Shown here piece by piece: positions 38,479 to 47,262 of a stretch of 64,000 nt of DNA. The DNA is from Mesobaculum littorinae (GTDB lineage: Bacteria > Pseudomonadota > Alphaproteobacteria > Rhodobacterales > Rhodobacteraceae): NCBI RefSeq assembly GCF_004011175.1, contig NZ_RQXX01000005.1:123374-187373 (forward strand), given 5' to 3'. Under the pieces are notes generated by a model. It saw nothing but the letters and a program-made list of their open reading frames with translations. It did no database searches and had not been told where the DNA came from. Each line of letters starts with the position of its first letter. Within the stretch, counting starts at the first letter, position 1. A program made the position numbers and the translations under genes.

Positions 38479-39318
38479 ATGTCCCAGACCCAGCCCTGCA
38501 TCATCTGTGTCGCGATCACTGGATCGCTGCCGCGCAAATCCGACAACCCCGCCGTGCCGATCACGGTGGCCGAGCAGGTGGAATCGACCCATGCCGCCTT
38601 CGAGGCCGGCGCGACCATCGCCCACTGCCACGTGCGCAACGATGACGAAACGCCCTCGTCCGACCCCGATCGTTTTGCCGCGCTGAAAGAGGGGATCGAG
38701 AGGCATTGCCCCGGCATGATCGTGCAACTCTCGACCGGCGGGCGTTCGGGCGCGGGGCAGGCGCGCGGCGGCATGCTGCCGCTCGCCCCGGACATGGCGT
38801 CGCTGTCGGTGGGGTCGAACAACTTCCCGACGCGGGTCTACGAGAATCCGCCCGACCTGGTCGACTGGCTGGCCTCCGAGATGCTGCGCCACGACGTGAA
38901 GCCCGAGATCGAGGCCTTCGACCTCGGCCACATCGTGCAGGCCACGCGGATGGCCGCCGACGGACGGCTGAAAGGCCCGCTATACGTGCAATTCGTGATG
39001 GGCGTGAAGAATGCCATGCCCGCGGACGAACCGATCTTCGATTTCTACATCGAAACGTTGAAGCGGCTGGCCCCGGACGCGCTGTGGTGCGCGGCCGGCA
39101 TCGGCGCCGCGCAGCTGACCGTCAACGAATGGTCCATCGCCAAGGGGGGCCATACCCGCACGGGGCTTGAAGACAACATACGGCTGGACCGGACCACGCT
39201 TGCGCCGTCGAACGCCGCGCTGGTGGACCGCGCCGTCGAACTTTGCGCCAAGTACGACCGCCCCGTCGCCACGCCTGCTCAGGCGCGGCGGATGCTGGGC
39301 CTGAAGGACGCCGCCTGA
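38479..39318 (+). CDS. Beta-keto acid cleavage enzyme (BKACE, DUF849 family)
   Basis: A 279-residue TIM-barrel enzyme of the BKACE family, whose members use acetyl-CoA to cleave a beta-keto acid into acetoacetate and a new CoA ester. The zinc ligands are in TIAHCHVRNDDE (His-x-His), with a further Glu ligand expected in the C-terminal TVNEWSIAKGGH. FDLGHIVQATRM and PLYVQFVMGVKN are family segments. Its place between pcaG and pcaB, with a TGATG overlap to pcaB, points to 3-oxoadipate as substrate, giving succinyl-CoA and acetoacetate. This is an inference. Confidence 0.9.
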   Translation: MSQTQPCIICVAITGSLPRKSDNPAVPITVAEQVESTHAAFEAGATIAHCHVRNDDETPSSDPDRFAALKEGIERHCPGMIVQLSTGGRSGAGQARGGMLPLAPDMASLSVGSNNFPTRVYENPPDLVDWLASEMLRHDVKPEIEAFDLGHIVQATRMAADGRLKGPLYVQFVMGVKNAMPADEPIFDFYIETLKRLAPDALWCAAGIGAAQLTVNEWSIAKGGHTRTGLEDNIRLDRTTLAPSNAALVDRAVELCAKYDRPVATPAQARRMLGLKDAA

Positions 39319-40643
39319 TGCCCGCCAGCCCCTTCGACAGCGCGATCTACCGCGATCTTCTGCAGGATGCCGAAACGGCAAAGCTCTTCACCGACACCGC
39401 CGAGGTCCGCGCGATGCTGCTGGTCGAGGGCGCGCTGGCGCGGGCGCAGGCCGCCGCGGGGCTGATCCCGGAGCTCGCCGCGACCGCGATCCACCGCGCC
39501 AGTCTGGAAATCCAGATCGACCCCGCCGCGCTCGCCGCCGAGAGCGGGCGCAGCGCCGTGCCCGTGCCTGCACTGGTCAAGGCATTCCGCGCCGAGCTGG
39601 GCGCACCGGAGCATGCGCAATACGTCCATTGGGGCGCCACCAGTCAGGACATCGCCGAGACGGGGCAGATGTTGCGCCTGCGGCAGGCGCTGACGATCTG
39701 GGAGGGGCGGCTGCGCGCCACGCTCCATGCTCTCGCCGACCTGGCCGAGGCGCATGCCGAGACGCCGATGCCCGGACGCACCTACGGCCAGATTGCCAGC
39801 CCCACGAGCTTTGGCGCGCTGGTCGCGTCGTGGGGAACGCCGCTGCTGCGCCATCTCGACCGGCTGGAGGAGATGCGCCCGCGACTTCTGTGCATCAGCC
39901 TGTCGGGCGCGGCGGGCACGCTTTCGGCTATGGGCGAGGCCGGGCCGCAGGTCCGCGCCGCCCTGGCCCAGGGCCTGGGGCTGGCCGACCCGGGCACCAG
40001 CTGGCACGCCGAGCGGGATCGGATCGGCGAGCTTGCGGCGTGGATCACCGGCGTGACCCAGAGCCTTGGCAAGATGGGCGAGGACCTGACGCTTCTGACC
40101 CAGAGCGGGATCGGGGAGGTGCGGTTGCAGGCCACCGGCGGCTCCTCGACCATGCCGCAGAAGCAGAACCCGGTATTGCCTTCGCTCCTGGTGTCGCTGG
40201 CGCATCTGACGGGCGCGCTCAACACGGCGGTCCAGGGTGCGGCGCTGCATCGCCTGCAGCGCGACGGGGCGGCGTGGTTCACCGAATGGCTGACCGTGCC
40301 GCAGATGGCCCATGCGGTGGGCCGCGCGACGGCCGTTGCGCAGACGCTGGCCAGCGGCCTGACGGCGGACGCCGCGCGCATGGCCGCCGCGATCGACGAC
40401 GGCAGCGGGCTCATCTATGCCGAGGCCTTTACCTTCGCGCTGGCCCGCGACCTGCCGCGCCCCGATGCGCAGAAGGCGGTGACCGCGCTTTGTCAGGAGA
40501 CGATGCGCACGGGCACCCCCCTGCCCCAGCTTCTGGCCCGCGATCACCCCGGCCGGGACTGGCGTGCCATCGCCACGCCGACCGCGCAACTGGGCACCGC
40601 CCCCGCGCAGGCACGCGACTTTGCCCGGGCCGCCCGCGCCTGA
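39318..40643 (+). CDS. pcaB: 3-carboxy-cis,cis-muconate cycloisomerase
   Basis: A 441-residue fumarase/aspartase-superfamily enzyme converting 3-carboxy-cis,cis-muconate to gamma-carboxymuconolactone. The superfamily signature is GGSSTMPQKQNPVLPSL; VHWGATSQDIAETGQML and GRTYGQIASPTSFG are further conserved segments. The ATG at 39318 shares bases with the BKACE stop (TGATG). It is the last gene of the cluster. Confidence 0.95.
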   Translation: MPASPFDSAIYRDLLQDAETAKLFTDTAEVRAMLLVEGALARAQAAAGLIPELAATAIHRASLEIQIDPAALAAESGRSAVPVPALVKAFRAELGAPEHAQYVHWGATSQDIAETGQMLRLRQALTIWEGRLRATLHALADLAEAHAETPMPGRTYGQIASPTSFGALVASWGTPLLRHLDRLEEMRPRLLCISLSGAAGTLSAMGEAGPQVRAALAQGLGLADPGTSWHAERDRIGELAAWITGVTQSLGKMGEDLTLLTQSGIGEVRLQATGGSSTMPQKQNPVLPSLLVSLAHLTGALNTAVQGAALHRLQRDGAAWFTEWLTVPQMAHAVGRATAVAQTLASGLTADAARMAAAIDDGSGLIYAEAFTFALARDLPRPDAQKAVTALCQETMRTGTPLPQLLARDHPGRDWRAIATPTAQLGTAPAQARDFARAARA

Positions 40644-40945
40644 CCGGTCGGCGGACTTGCGCGCCTCTGGAAAGGCGCCACTTCGCTGGATAGGGCGCGG
40701 AGATACGTGAAGAGAGCGGGCAATCTCGCGAACGCAGGCTAGAGGCATGCGCGCGCGTGCCCCGCGGGAAATGGGAGGGGGGCTGACCCTCCCGCTAAAG
40801 GTCAAGCTCTGCCAAGAGGCCCGTCGGTCAATCGCCCTGTTGGGCCGCCACCCTGCGACCGCCCGGAGACCTTCTTTGGCACACCGGGGGGCTGCCCGGC
40901 CCCGCCGGCCATGTGGCGCAGCCGTCCGGGCGACGGGGGCGGGAC

Positions 40946-41137
40946 TCAGGCGTCGTGCAGGTCGATGCCCACCGCCTCGGCCAGTTTGCGGATCTCTTCG
41001 GGCGGGCGTCCCAGACGCACGGCGACCACGTCGACGGGCGCGTTCTCGGCCGCCAGTTCACGCACCTGGTCGATCTCGGCGTTCGAGAAAACATTGCCCG
41101 CGTTCTCTTTCATCGAAGGGCTGACCTTGTCCGACAT
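40946..41137 (-). CDS. Small protein of unknown function with helix-turn-helix-like C-terminus
   Basis: A 63-residue hydrophilic protein starting MSDKVSPSMKENAGNVFS. The second half, EIDQVRELAAENAPVDVVAVRLGRPPEEIRKLAEAVGIDL, is split here only by eye: helix, turn, helix with an RLGRPPEEIRK step that resembles a sigma-factor or resolvase helix-turn-helix. AAGGAG lies 7 bases before the ATG at 41137. Similar small proteins occur in Rhodobacteraceae, but I know no function. Confidence 0.65.
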   Translation of the reverse strand: MSDKVSPSMKENAGNVFSNAEIDQVRELAAENAPVDVVAVRLGRPPEEIRKLAEAVGIDLHDA

Positions 41138-41283
41138 GTCTCGTCTCCTTGCCATGGGCCGGACCCATGTCCGGCAGTCCCCTTGGAAACCGGCCCGAGC
41201 GCCGGGCGGTTCCGGCCCCCGGCCAGTCCCCAGGCACATCCCCGGCCCGCGCCCAGCCCTGTCCTACCCAGCCCCGCCGGCCC

Positions 41284-42060
41284 TCAGGTCGTCCGGCGCA
41301 GGCGCTGCAGCGTGGCAAGCGCCAGCCATGCCAGCCCCACCGACACGACCAGAAAGACCACGGCGCCGATCCGTTCGTATCCCCAGACGCCCGCCACGCC
41401 TCCGCCGAAAAAGGCCAGAAGCGTCGCGCCATGCAGCACCAGCCGGGGCCTCGGGTCGGGTCGGCGCGGATCGCGGATGACAAGCTCGGCCAGTTCCAGC
41501 CCGATATCCGTGGCGATGCCCGACACGTGGCTGGTGCGGACGCGCGCCTCTGAGATGCCCGTGGTGGTGGCGTTCTGCAGTCCCATGAGAAAGCTCAGCC
41601 CGATCACCAGCGTCCAGCCGCTCCCCGCGCCCGAGGCGACAAGGTCCACCATCGCCAGCGGAACGAGCAGCGCCGCCTCGATCAGAATGGCGAGGGCATA
41701 GATCCCGCCGATCCCCTGTCGCGCACCTGCCCGGACAATTAGCCCGCAGAACAGCGCACCGCAGACGAAGGCCACGAGAAGGGCCAGGAACCCCATCGCG
41801 GTGGCGACACGGCCCAGCGCCAGCATGTCCGACATGGTCGAGACATTGCCCGTCATGTTGGCCGAGAAGTGCCCCAGGGACCGGAAGCCCGCCGCGTTGA
41901 CGGCCCCCGCCGCCAGCGCCAGCCACACGGCGAGCCGCAGGTCGATAGACCCGGACCTGTCCTGTCCCTCGCGTATCAGCACATCAGGTTCGCGGCGCTC
42001 TCTTGGCGGCGGTCTCGCCGGCGGTTCCGACCCCGGGCCGACGATCACGGCGGCCCGCAT
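41284..42060 (-). CDS. YoaK/DUF1275 family membrane protein
   Basis: A roughly 258-residue protein with six predicted membrane helices. GAVNAAGFRSLGHFSANMTGN near the first helices, GLQNATTTGISEARVRTSHVSG in the middle and the charged loop RDPRRPDPRPR are the hallmarks of the DUF1275 (YoaK) family, whose function is unknown. The start is uncertain: ATG at 42060 with CCAAGGG upstream is chosen; a GTG at 41982 would start just before the first helix. It follows the small protein gene region on the same strand (147 bases). Confidence 0.83.
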   Translation of the reverse strand: MRAAVIVGPGSEPPARPPPRERREPDVLIREGQDRSGSIDLRLAVWLALAAGAVNAAGFRSLGHFSANMTGNVSTMSDMLALGRVATAMGFLALLVAFVCGALFCGLIVRAGARQGIGGIYALAILIEAALLVPLAMVDLVASGAGSGWTLVIGLSFLMGLQNATTTGISEARVRTSHVSGIATDIGLELAELVIRDPRRPDPRPRLVLHGATLLAFFGGGVAGVWGYERIGAVVFLVVSVGLAWLALATLQRLRRTT

Positions 42061-42466
42061 CCCTTGGACAAGCGCCGGATATACCAGCTGGGGGCGCGGG
42101 TTCAATCGACACGACTGGGTCAACAGGAATGGCGGGGGAAAGCCCGCGCCGCGCGATCTCAAGGCAAGGCTTCATCTCGAGGCAGGGCTTCGGCGACATC
42201 AGGCCGTCCGAGAACCCCACGTCCGGCACCGTCGACCCCGCAGGGGATCTTCCGGAGCCTGCGTCAGGCGGGCACGGCCCGGCTGTCCCCCGGCGTGATT
42301 CCTTGGAAGACTCCCCGCCCGGGGACGGCCGCCGCGAACCGCGGGTGCGAGGGCGGACAGGGCACGTCGCGGTGGCGCCAGCCGGGGCCGCTCCGGGGCC
42401 CACGGCGGTGAACCTGGTCGGCCGGCCGGCTGGCCGAGCCTTGGGGCTCGGGCCGCCGGCCGAACG
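42061..42466. other. Gap without a convincing gene
   Basis: Frames are open on several strands here because of high GC, but none has start signals or a recognisable domain. It contains an imperfect duplication, AAGGCTTCATCTCGAGG and AGGGCTTC near 42164-42190. It would hold the promoter of the DUF1275 gene and the 3' end of the LysR gene. Confidence 0.45.
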
Positions 42467-43339
42467 TCAGGCGGCGATCTCGGCGAAGGCCGTGACCGCC
42501 GGGCCGGGCTGATGGACCGCGAGGCTTAGCGAAAAGGCCGCGCCGGTCGCGGCGATGGGGCGATAGGCGATCCGGTCCGGCCGGAACCGGGCCATACTCT
42601 CCGGCACCACCGACACGCCTGCGCCCACCGCGACCAGCGACAGAACGGCATGCATCCCGTGCGCCTCTTGCGTCACGTTCGGCACGAACCCCGCGTCGGC
42701 ACACAGGCGGATGACCTGCAGATGGAAACCGCGCCCCTCGGCCATAGGCCAGAGCACGAACTCCTCGTCGCCAAGCGTCGCAAGCGACAGGTCGCTCCGG
42801 TCCGCAAGCGGATGGTCCGCCGACAGGGCGATGCACAGTCGGTCGCGATCGAACCGGCGCAGCTCGATCCCCTCGGATTTCGGGATCGGGGGGATGACGA
42901 TGCCCGCGTCCAGCGTCCCCGCGCGCAGGCCGGCGATCTGGGCGGCGGTCGTCGCCTCGCGCAGCTCCAGCCGCACGGACGGCCGCGCCTTGCGAAAGGC
43001 GCGGATGGTCTCGGGCAGGCGTCCGTAAAGCGCGCTGCCGACATAGCCCAGCCGGATCAGCCCGGTGCGCCCGGCACCGGTCTCGCGCGCGGTCGCGATC
43101 GCGTGGCGGGCCTGGCGCAGCGTCGCGCGGGCCTCGTGCAGAAAGGCCGCGCCCGCCGCGGTCAGGCCCAGGACACGGTGCGGCCCGCGCGCGATCAGGT
43201 CCACGCCCAGATCCTCCTCAAGCTTGCGGATCGCGACGGTCAGCGGCGGCTGGGACATGCCCAGCCGATGGGCGGCCCGGTGGAAATGACGCTCTTCCGC
43301 CACCGCGACGAACTGCTCCATCTTGCGCAGGTCGATCAT
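42467..43339 (-). CDS. LysR family transcriptional regulator
   Basis: A 290-residue LysR regulator. The N-terminal winged helix-turn-helix includes MEQFVAVAEERHFHRAAHRL and LGMSQPPLTVAIRKLEEDLG; the effector-binding domain runs from about residue 90 (TGLIRLGYVGSALYG) to the end. LysR proteins usually activate a divergent gene on binding a metabolite; here that gene is the short-chain dehydrogenase at 43457. The start MIDLRKMEQF at 43339 is the family norm; the upstream ATG at 43381 is less likely. Confidence 0.93.
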   Translation of the reverse strand: MIDLRKMEQFVAVAEERHFHRAAHRLGMSQPPLTVAIRKLEEDLGVDLIARGPHRVLGLTAAGAAFLHEARATLRQARHAIATARETGAGRTGLIRLGYVGSALYGRLPETIRAFRKARPSVRLELREATTAAQIAGLRAGTLDAGIVIPPIPKSEGIELRRFDRDRLCIALSADHPLADRSDLSLATLGDEEFVLWPMAEGRGFHLQVIRLCADAGFVPNVTQEAHGMHAVLSLVAVGAGVSVVPESMARFRPDRIAYRPIAATGAAFSLSLAVHQPGPAVTAFAEIAA

Positions 43340-43456
43340 CCCGCGGGCCCCGGGGCCCCTGTCTTTCGATACATCAGGCATATCAAACTGCTAATTGGGT
43401 TGTATTGGACGTATCATAGGCACCACCCCATCCTGCCCGCAATGGAGGGTGAGATA
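43340..43456. promoter_or_regulatory. Divergent promoter between LysR regulator and dehydrogenase gene
   Basis: The 117-base interval is AT-rich in its centre. GATAC (43368-43372) and GTATC (43411-43415) are complementary, and ATATCAA (43380-43386) faces TTGTATT, in line with a LysR tetramer binding an extended T-N11-A type site. Exact boxes cannot be set by eye. AGGG precedes the dehydrogenase ATG. Confidence 0.4.
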
Positions 43457-44326
43457 ATGACAGAACCGAATTTTCAGGGGCAAAGCGTGCTTATCACCGG
43501 GGCCGGCCGCGGGCTGGGTCTGGCCTATGCCCGGGCCGTGGGCCAGCTTGGCGCGACGGTGCTGCTGCATGATGTGGGCGCCGGGACCGACGGGCACGGC
43601 CGGGACGCCACGGTGGCCCGCGACGCCGCGGCCGGGCTGCGCACAGAGGGGATCGACGCCCACCCATTCGCCACGCCGATCGACACGCGCGACGGGTGCC
43701 GCGCGCTGGTCCGCGACGGCCACGCCGTGCAGGGCCGGCTGGACGCGGTGATCCACAACGCGGGCTGGGTCGGCTACGAAGCAGTCGAAACGCTGCAAGA
43801 GGCGTCCTTCGACCGCATGATGGCCGTCATGGCGAAGGCGCCGCTCTGGCTGGCGCAGGCGGCGTGGCCCGCGATGCGCGCCGCCGGGTTCGGGCGGATC
43901 GTCCTGACAACCTCCTGCCGGGCGCTGTACCCGGGTTACGTCCAGACAGGGCTGACATCCTACGCCGCGGCGAAGATGGCCGCCGTGGGCATCGTGAACG
44001 TGCTGGCAAAGGAAGGCGCCCCGCACGGGATCGTCGTCAACGCGGTCTCTCCGGTGGCCAAGACCCGCATGTGGGGGGTCGAGGGCACGCCCGATGACCT
44101 GAGCCCCGACGCCGTCGCGCCCGGGGTCGCCTTCCTGGCCTCGGGCGACTGCACCGATGGCGGCTGGGTGCTGCGCGCGGCAAACGGCCAGTTCCATGCC
44201 CTCCGGGCGACCGAGGCCGCGGGCGTCGACTATCCGCGCGACCTGCGGGCGGTGGCGGCTGGCAGCGCGGCAGAGGTTTCGGCCGCCTGGGACAGGATCG
44301 CCCCAGTCGCGCCCGAGGCGCGGTGA
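43457..44326 (+). CDS. Short-chain dehydrogenase/reductase (MFE-2-like)
   Basis: A 289-residue SDR with TGAGRGLGLAYARAVGQLG (NAD(P)-binding), VIHNAGWVG and the active site YAAAKMAAVGI with Ser upstream (LTTSCRA). The N-terminal GxxxGLGxAYA plan and the long C-terminal part resemble the (3R)-hydroxyacyl-CoA dehydrogenase domain of multifunctional enzyme 2 and related proteins. Substrate is unknown; a hydroxyacyl thioester is an inference. It is divergent from the LysR regulator, its likely control. Confidence 0.85.
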   Translation: MTEPNFQGQSVLITGAGRGLGLAYARAVGQLGATVLLHDVGAGTDGHGRDATVARDAAAGLRTEGIDAHPFATPIDTRDGCRALVRDGHAVQGRLDAVIHNAGWVGYEAVETLQEASFDRMMAVMAKAPLWLAQAAWPAMRAAGFGRIVLTTSCRALYPGYVQTGLTSYAAAKMAAVGIVNVLAKEGAPHGIVVNAVSPVAKTRMWGVEGTPDDLSPDAVAPGVAFLASGDCTDGGWVLRAANGQFHALRATEAAGVDYPRDLRAVAAGSAAEVSAAWDRIAPVAPEAR

Positions 44327-44505
44327 CTTTGGCGCGGTGCCGCCGGGGTGGCTATCGCATGGGCCGCGACGGGCGGACCAGTGTGGGCGGGCAACGGTGG
44401 GCGGGCTATGGCGTAGCGCGCGGCGCCCGGAGGGAAGAGTGCCGGAACGCGCGATGCCGGACAACACGGCGCCTGCAAGGCGCGGGCTCCGCACACCGCC
44501 CAAGG

Positions 44506-45585
44506 TCACGGCAGCGACCTGCCCTGCGTCCATGCCGCCAGCGCAGCCTCGCCCGGGGCGCAGGCAAGCTCGACCTCGCGCCGGTCGGCGGGGTCCAGCG
44601 CAGCCAGACGGGTGGGGCGGACCTGCGGAAGCGCGGCGCAGGCCTCGACCCAGGCCTCGGGCGCCTCGTCGGCAAGGTAGAGCCCGAGGCGCCGGATCTC
44701 GTCTTGCGGGGCTCGGCACAAGCTTTCGTAGGAGAGGATCAGCGGCGCATGACCTGCGAGCGGCCCTAGCCCCTTGCGCGTCAGCTCGGACCAGAACGCG
44801 CCGCAATCGGCGAGCGTCGGGCGCGCGGACAGGATGGGCCCCAGCCCAGCGACCCCTCCGGCGGCGGCGATCAACGGCCAGATCGCACCGCGCCCGTAGT
44901 GATGCCGCGGCGAAAGCAGGTCGATGCCCAGCGGCGCTAGTCGGCGCCACATCCAGATCGCGAGACGGGTGGCCGGGTAGTCGCGCATCGACAGGGCCGT
45001 GTCCGGCCCGCTGCGCGTCAGAAGAACGGGCCGCGCCGCGGGGAACATCCGCAACAGGGTGCCCGACGCGACCAACGACCCGCCCGAGCGTTCGACCCAG
45101 ACCCGCCGCCCGCCCAGGTCGGCCGCCAACCTGTCGAACAGGGACAGGTACTGGGCGGCAAGCGAACGGCGCGGCCAGGTGGGCACGTCCCGCGCGAGCG
45201 TTGCAAAGACGGCATCGGGATCCGCGAAGAGATGCGGCAGCGTGATGGCCAGAATCGGCGGGCAGAGAAACGGATCATGCGCGGGGTCAGGCACCCGGCC
45301 ATACAGGAACTCGCGCGGGGCGACCTGCGGATTGCCGGTGCGCGACAATGCCCGCGACGGACGCGACAAGTGACGCCAGAATGCCGCGCCGGACGGCCTG
45401 TCGGGACGAAAGGCATGCGGACCGACGGTCGAGAAGAGTTCGGACACCGACAGGATCGCCGGGTGCCTCTTCAGGATCTCGGACACGAGGGTCGAGCCGC
45501 AGCGCGCGGAACCCAGGATCAGCCCCCCTCCGAGGGCAGATGCCGGGGCAAGGGGCGCAGGGGCAAGGGGCGCAGGGGAGGTCAT
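44506..45585 (-). CDS. Sulfotransferase family protein
   Basis: A 359-residue protein with the 5'-phosphosulfate-binding loop LILGSARCGSTLVSEILKRHP near residue 22, followed by a helix and a SELFSTVG segment; RPVLLTRSGPDTALSMRDYP in the middle resembles the 3'-phosphate-binding region (Arg and Ser). It would transfer sulfate from PAPS to a lipid or carbohydrate acceptor. The ATG overlaps the TetR stop (ATGA), so the two are co-transcribed. The N-terminal region contains a repeated Leu-Ala-Pro-Ala-Pro segment encoded by a 15-bp tandem repeat. Confidence 0.8.
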   Translation of the reverse strand: MTSPAPLAPAPLAPASALGGGLILGSARCGSTLVSEILKRHPAILSVSELFSTVGPHAFRPDRPSGAAFWRHLSRPSRALSRTGNPQVAPREFLYGRVPDPAHDPFLCPPILAITLPHLFADPDAVFATLARDVPTWPRRSLAAQYLSLFDRLAADLGGRRVWVERSGGSLVASGTLLRMFPAARPVLLTRSGPDTALSMRDYPATRLAIWMWRRLAPLGIDLLSPRHHYGRGAIWPLIAAAGGVAGLGPILSARPTLADCGAFWSELTRKGLGPLAGHAPLILSYESLCRAPQDEIRRLGLYLADEAPEAWVEACAALPQVRPTRLAALDPADRREVELACAPGEAALAAWTQGRSLP

Positions 45586-46172
45586 CGACCACCGGCCGAG
45601 ATCGACCGGATCATGGTTGCGACCGCCTCGCAGGCAAGCGTTTCGGCGCGCCGCCCCGTGATCATGTCCAGCCGGTCGGCGGCGGCCAGCGCGACGACGC
45701 CGTGCACGGCCAGAAACAACTCTTCCGCCCGCAGCGCCGCGTCCTCGTCAGGCGCGATCCGGCCCAGGGGTTCGGCGATGCGGGCCAAAAGCGCGCGGAT
45801 GGTCCGCAGATACCACTCGGGCGCGGCCTCGTCCCGGCGCGGCCCGGCGAAAAGCGCCTGCCAGACGCCTTGCCGCTGCAGCATGAAAGCCACGTAGGCC
45901 TCGGCCAGATTGTGCAACCATGTCTCGGGCGGGGCATCGGGAAGCGCCTCGATCATCGCGCGCAGCTCGGCGAATGTCTCCTGGTTGACGGCGAGCGTCA
46001 CACCGCGAAGGCCGCCGAACTGCGCGTAGATCGTGCCGCTGGTCACGCCCACCGCCTCGGCCAGCGCGCGGGCCGTCAGCGCGGGGGGGCCGCCCTCCTG
46101 CAACAGGCCCCGCGCGGCCAGGATCACCCGCTTTTTCAGATCGTCGCGGTCGTACTGCCTGGGTCGGGCCAT
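45582..46172 (-). CDS. TetR/AcrR family transcriptional regulator
   Basis: A 196-residue repressor. The N-terminal helix-turn-helix is ALTARALAEAVGVTSGTIYAQFGGLRG, at residues about 30-55. The C-terminal part (AYVAFMLQRQGVWQALFAG and AEELFLAVHGVVALAAADRL) resembles the WHG/TetR_C_33 ligand-binding domain. It is divergent from the ketoacyl synthase gene, with two near-identical palindromes between them, so it probably represses both directions until a small or acyl ligand binds. Confidence 0.93.
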   Translation of the reverse strand: MARPRQYDRDDLKKRVILAARGLLQEGGPPALTARALAEAVGVTSGTIYAQFGGLRGVTLAVNQETFAELRAMIEALPDAPPETWLHNLAEAYVAFMLQRQGVWQALFAGPRRDEAAPEWYLRTIRALLARIAEPLGRIAPDEDAALRAEELFLAVHGVVALAAADRLDMITGRRAETLACEAVATMIRSISAGGR

Positions 46173-46190
46173 CGGCGGTCCTCAAAACAA

Positions 46191-46207
46191 TTAATGGACA
46201 CCGTTCA
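46191..46207. promoter_or_regulatory. Operator copy 1 for the TetR regulator
   Basis: TTAATGGACACCGTTCA: an imperfect palindrome (TGGAC-ACC-GTTCA) lying 19 bases upstream of the TetR start. It is a direct repeat of the sequence at 46244-46260 with one mismatch. Confidence 0.6.
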
Positions 46208-46243
46208 AAAACACTCTTGACGCGGCAGATGCAAGAGCCGATG

Positions 46244-46260
46244 TTAATGAACACCGTTCA
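46244..46260. promoter_or_regulatory. Operator copy 2 for the TetR regulator
   Basis: TTAATGAACACCGTTCA: TGAAC-ACC-GTTCA is a perfect inverted repeat, 18 bases before the ketoacyl synthase ATG. It is in the same orientation as copy 1 and 53 bases away (about five helical turns), which suits binding of two dimers on one DNA face. Confidence 0.65.
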
Positions 46261-46278
46261 GTAACTGGAGGCAAAGCG

Positions 46279-47262
46279 ATGTTTCCGACGTCGACCACAA
46301 TCGAGGGCACCGGCAGCTACCTGCCCCGCACGCCCGTCACCGCCGCCGAGATCGACGCCCGGATGGGATGGCCCACGGGGCTGTCACTCAAGCGGTTCGG
46401 TCTTGGCGTCCGCCACGTGGCCGATAGCGACGAGACGACGTCCTACATGGCCACCCGCGCCGCCGAGCGGGCGATGGAGATGGCCGGCTGCGGTCCGTCC
46501 GACATCGACCTGATCCTCGGCGCCTGCGGCGTGATGGAGCAGCCCATTCCCTCGACCGCGGTGCTGGTGCAGGATCGCCTGGGCCTTGCGCAGTCGGGCG
46601 TTCCGGCATTCGACATCAACGCCACCTGCCTGAGCTTCCTGCAGGCGCTCGACGTTGCGGGCATGTGGCTGGAGACCGGGCGCGCCCGCCGCGTGCTGGT
46701 CTTTTCCTCCGACATCGCCTCGGTCGGGCTGGACTGGTCGCGGCCGGAAGGGGCCGCGATCTTCGGCGACGGCGCGGCGGCGGTGGTGCTGGGCCGGGGC
46801 GACGGCGCCGTCCTGGCGCATGGTTTCGAAACCTATTCCGAGGGCCGCGACGCCTGCGTGCTGGCGGCCGGGGGCACGCGCGTCAATCCCGCCCGCGGTG
46901 CGGCGCCGGGCGACGACACCTTCCAGATGGACGGCGGGCTGGCGTTCCGCGTGGCCGCGACACGGCTGCCGCCGTTCCTTGCGGGCCTTTTGCGGCGGGC
47001 CGGGATCGCCGCCCAGCAGATCGACTGCATCGTGCCGCACCAGGCCAGCGCGCAGGCCCTGAAGCACACGACCCGCGCGCTGCGGTTGCGGGCCGAGCAG
47101 ATGGTCGACATCTTCGCGCGGACCGGCAACCAGGTCGCCGCCTCTATCCCGACCGCGCTGGACCACGCCGTGCGCTCGGGCCTCTTGCGGCGGGGGCAGA
47201 CCGCGCTTCTGGTCGGCACCTCGGCGGGGATCTCCCTTGGCGGCGCGGTCCTGAGGTTCTGA
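46279..47262 (+). CDS. 3-oxoacyl-ACP synthase III-like condensing enzyme
   Basis: A 327-residue thiolase-fold enzyme of the KAS III family. The Cys-His-Asn triad is visible: FDINATCLSFLQAL, CIVPHQASAQALK and RTGNQVAASIPTALD. It has DDTFQMDGG in place of the FabH substrate loop and lacks the housekeeping fab neighbours, so it is a specialised condensing enzyme akin to FabH homologues or OleA in secondary pathways. It starts a four-gene operon with no spacing. AGGAGG-like TGGAGG precedes the ATG. Confidence 0.88.
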   Translation: MFPTSTTIEGTGSYLPRTPVTAAEIDARMGWPTGLSLKRFGLGVRHVADSDETTSYMATRAAERAMEMAGCGPSDIDLILGACGVMEQPIPSTAVLVQDRLGLAQSGVPAFDINATCLSFLQALDVAGMWLETGRARRVLVFSSDIASVGLDWSRPEGAAIFGDGAAAVVLGRGDGAVLAHGFETYSEGRDACVLAAGGTRVNPARGAAPGDDTFQMDGGLAFRVAATRLPPFLAGLLRRAGIAAQQIDCIVPHQASAQALKHTTRALRLRAEQMVDIFARTGNQVAASIPTALDHAVRSGLLRRGQTALLVGTSAGISLGGAVLRF

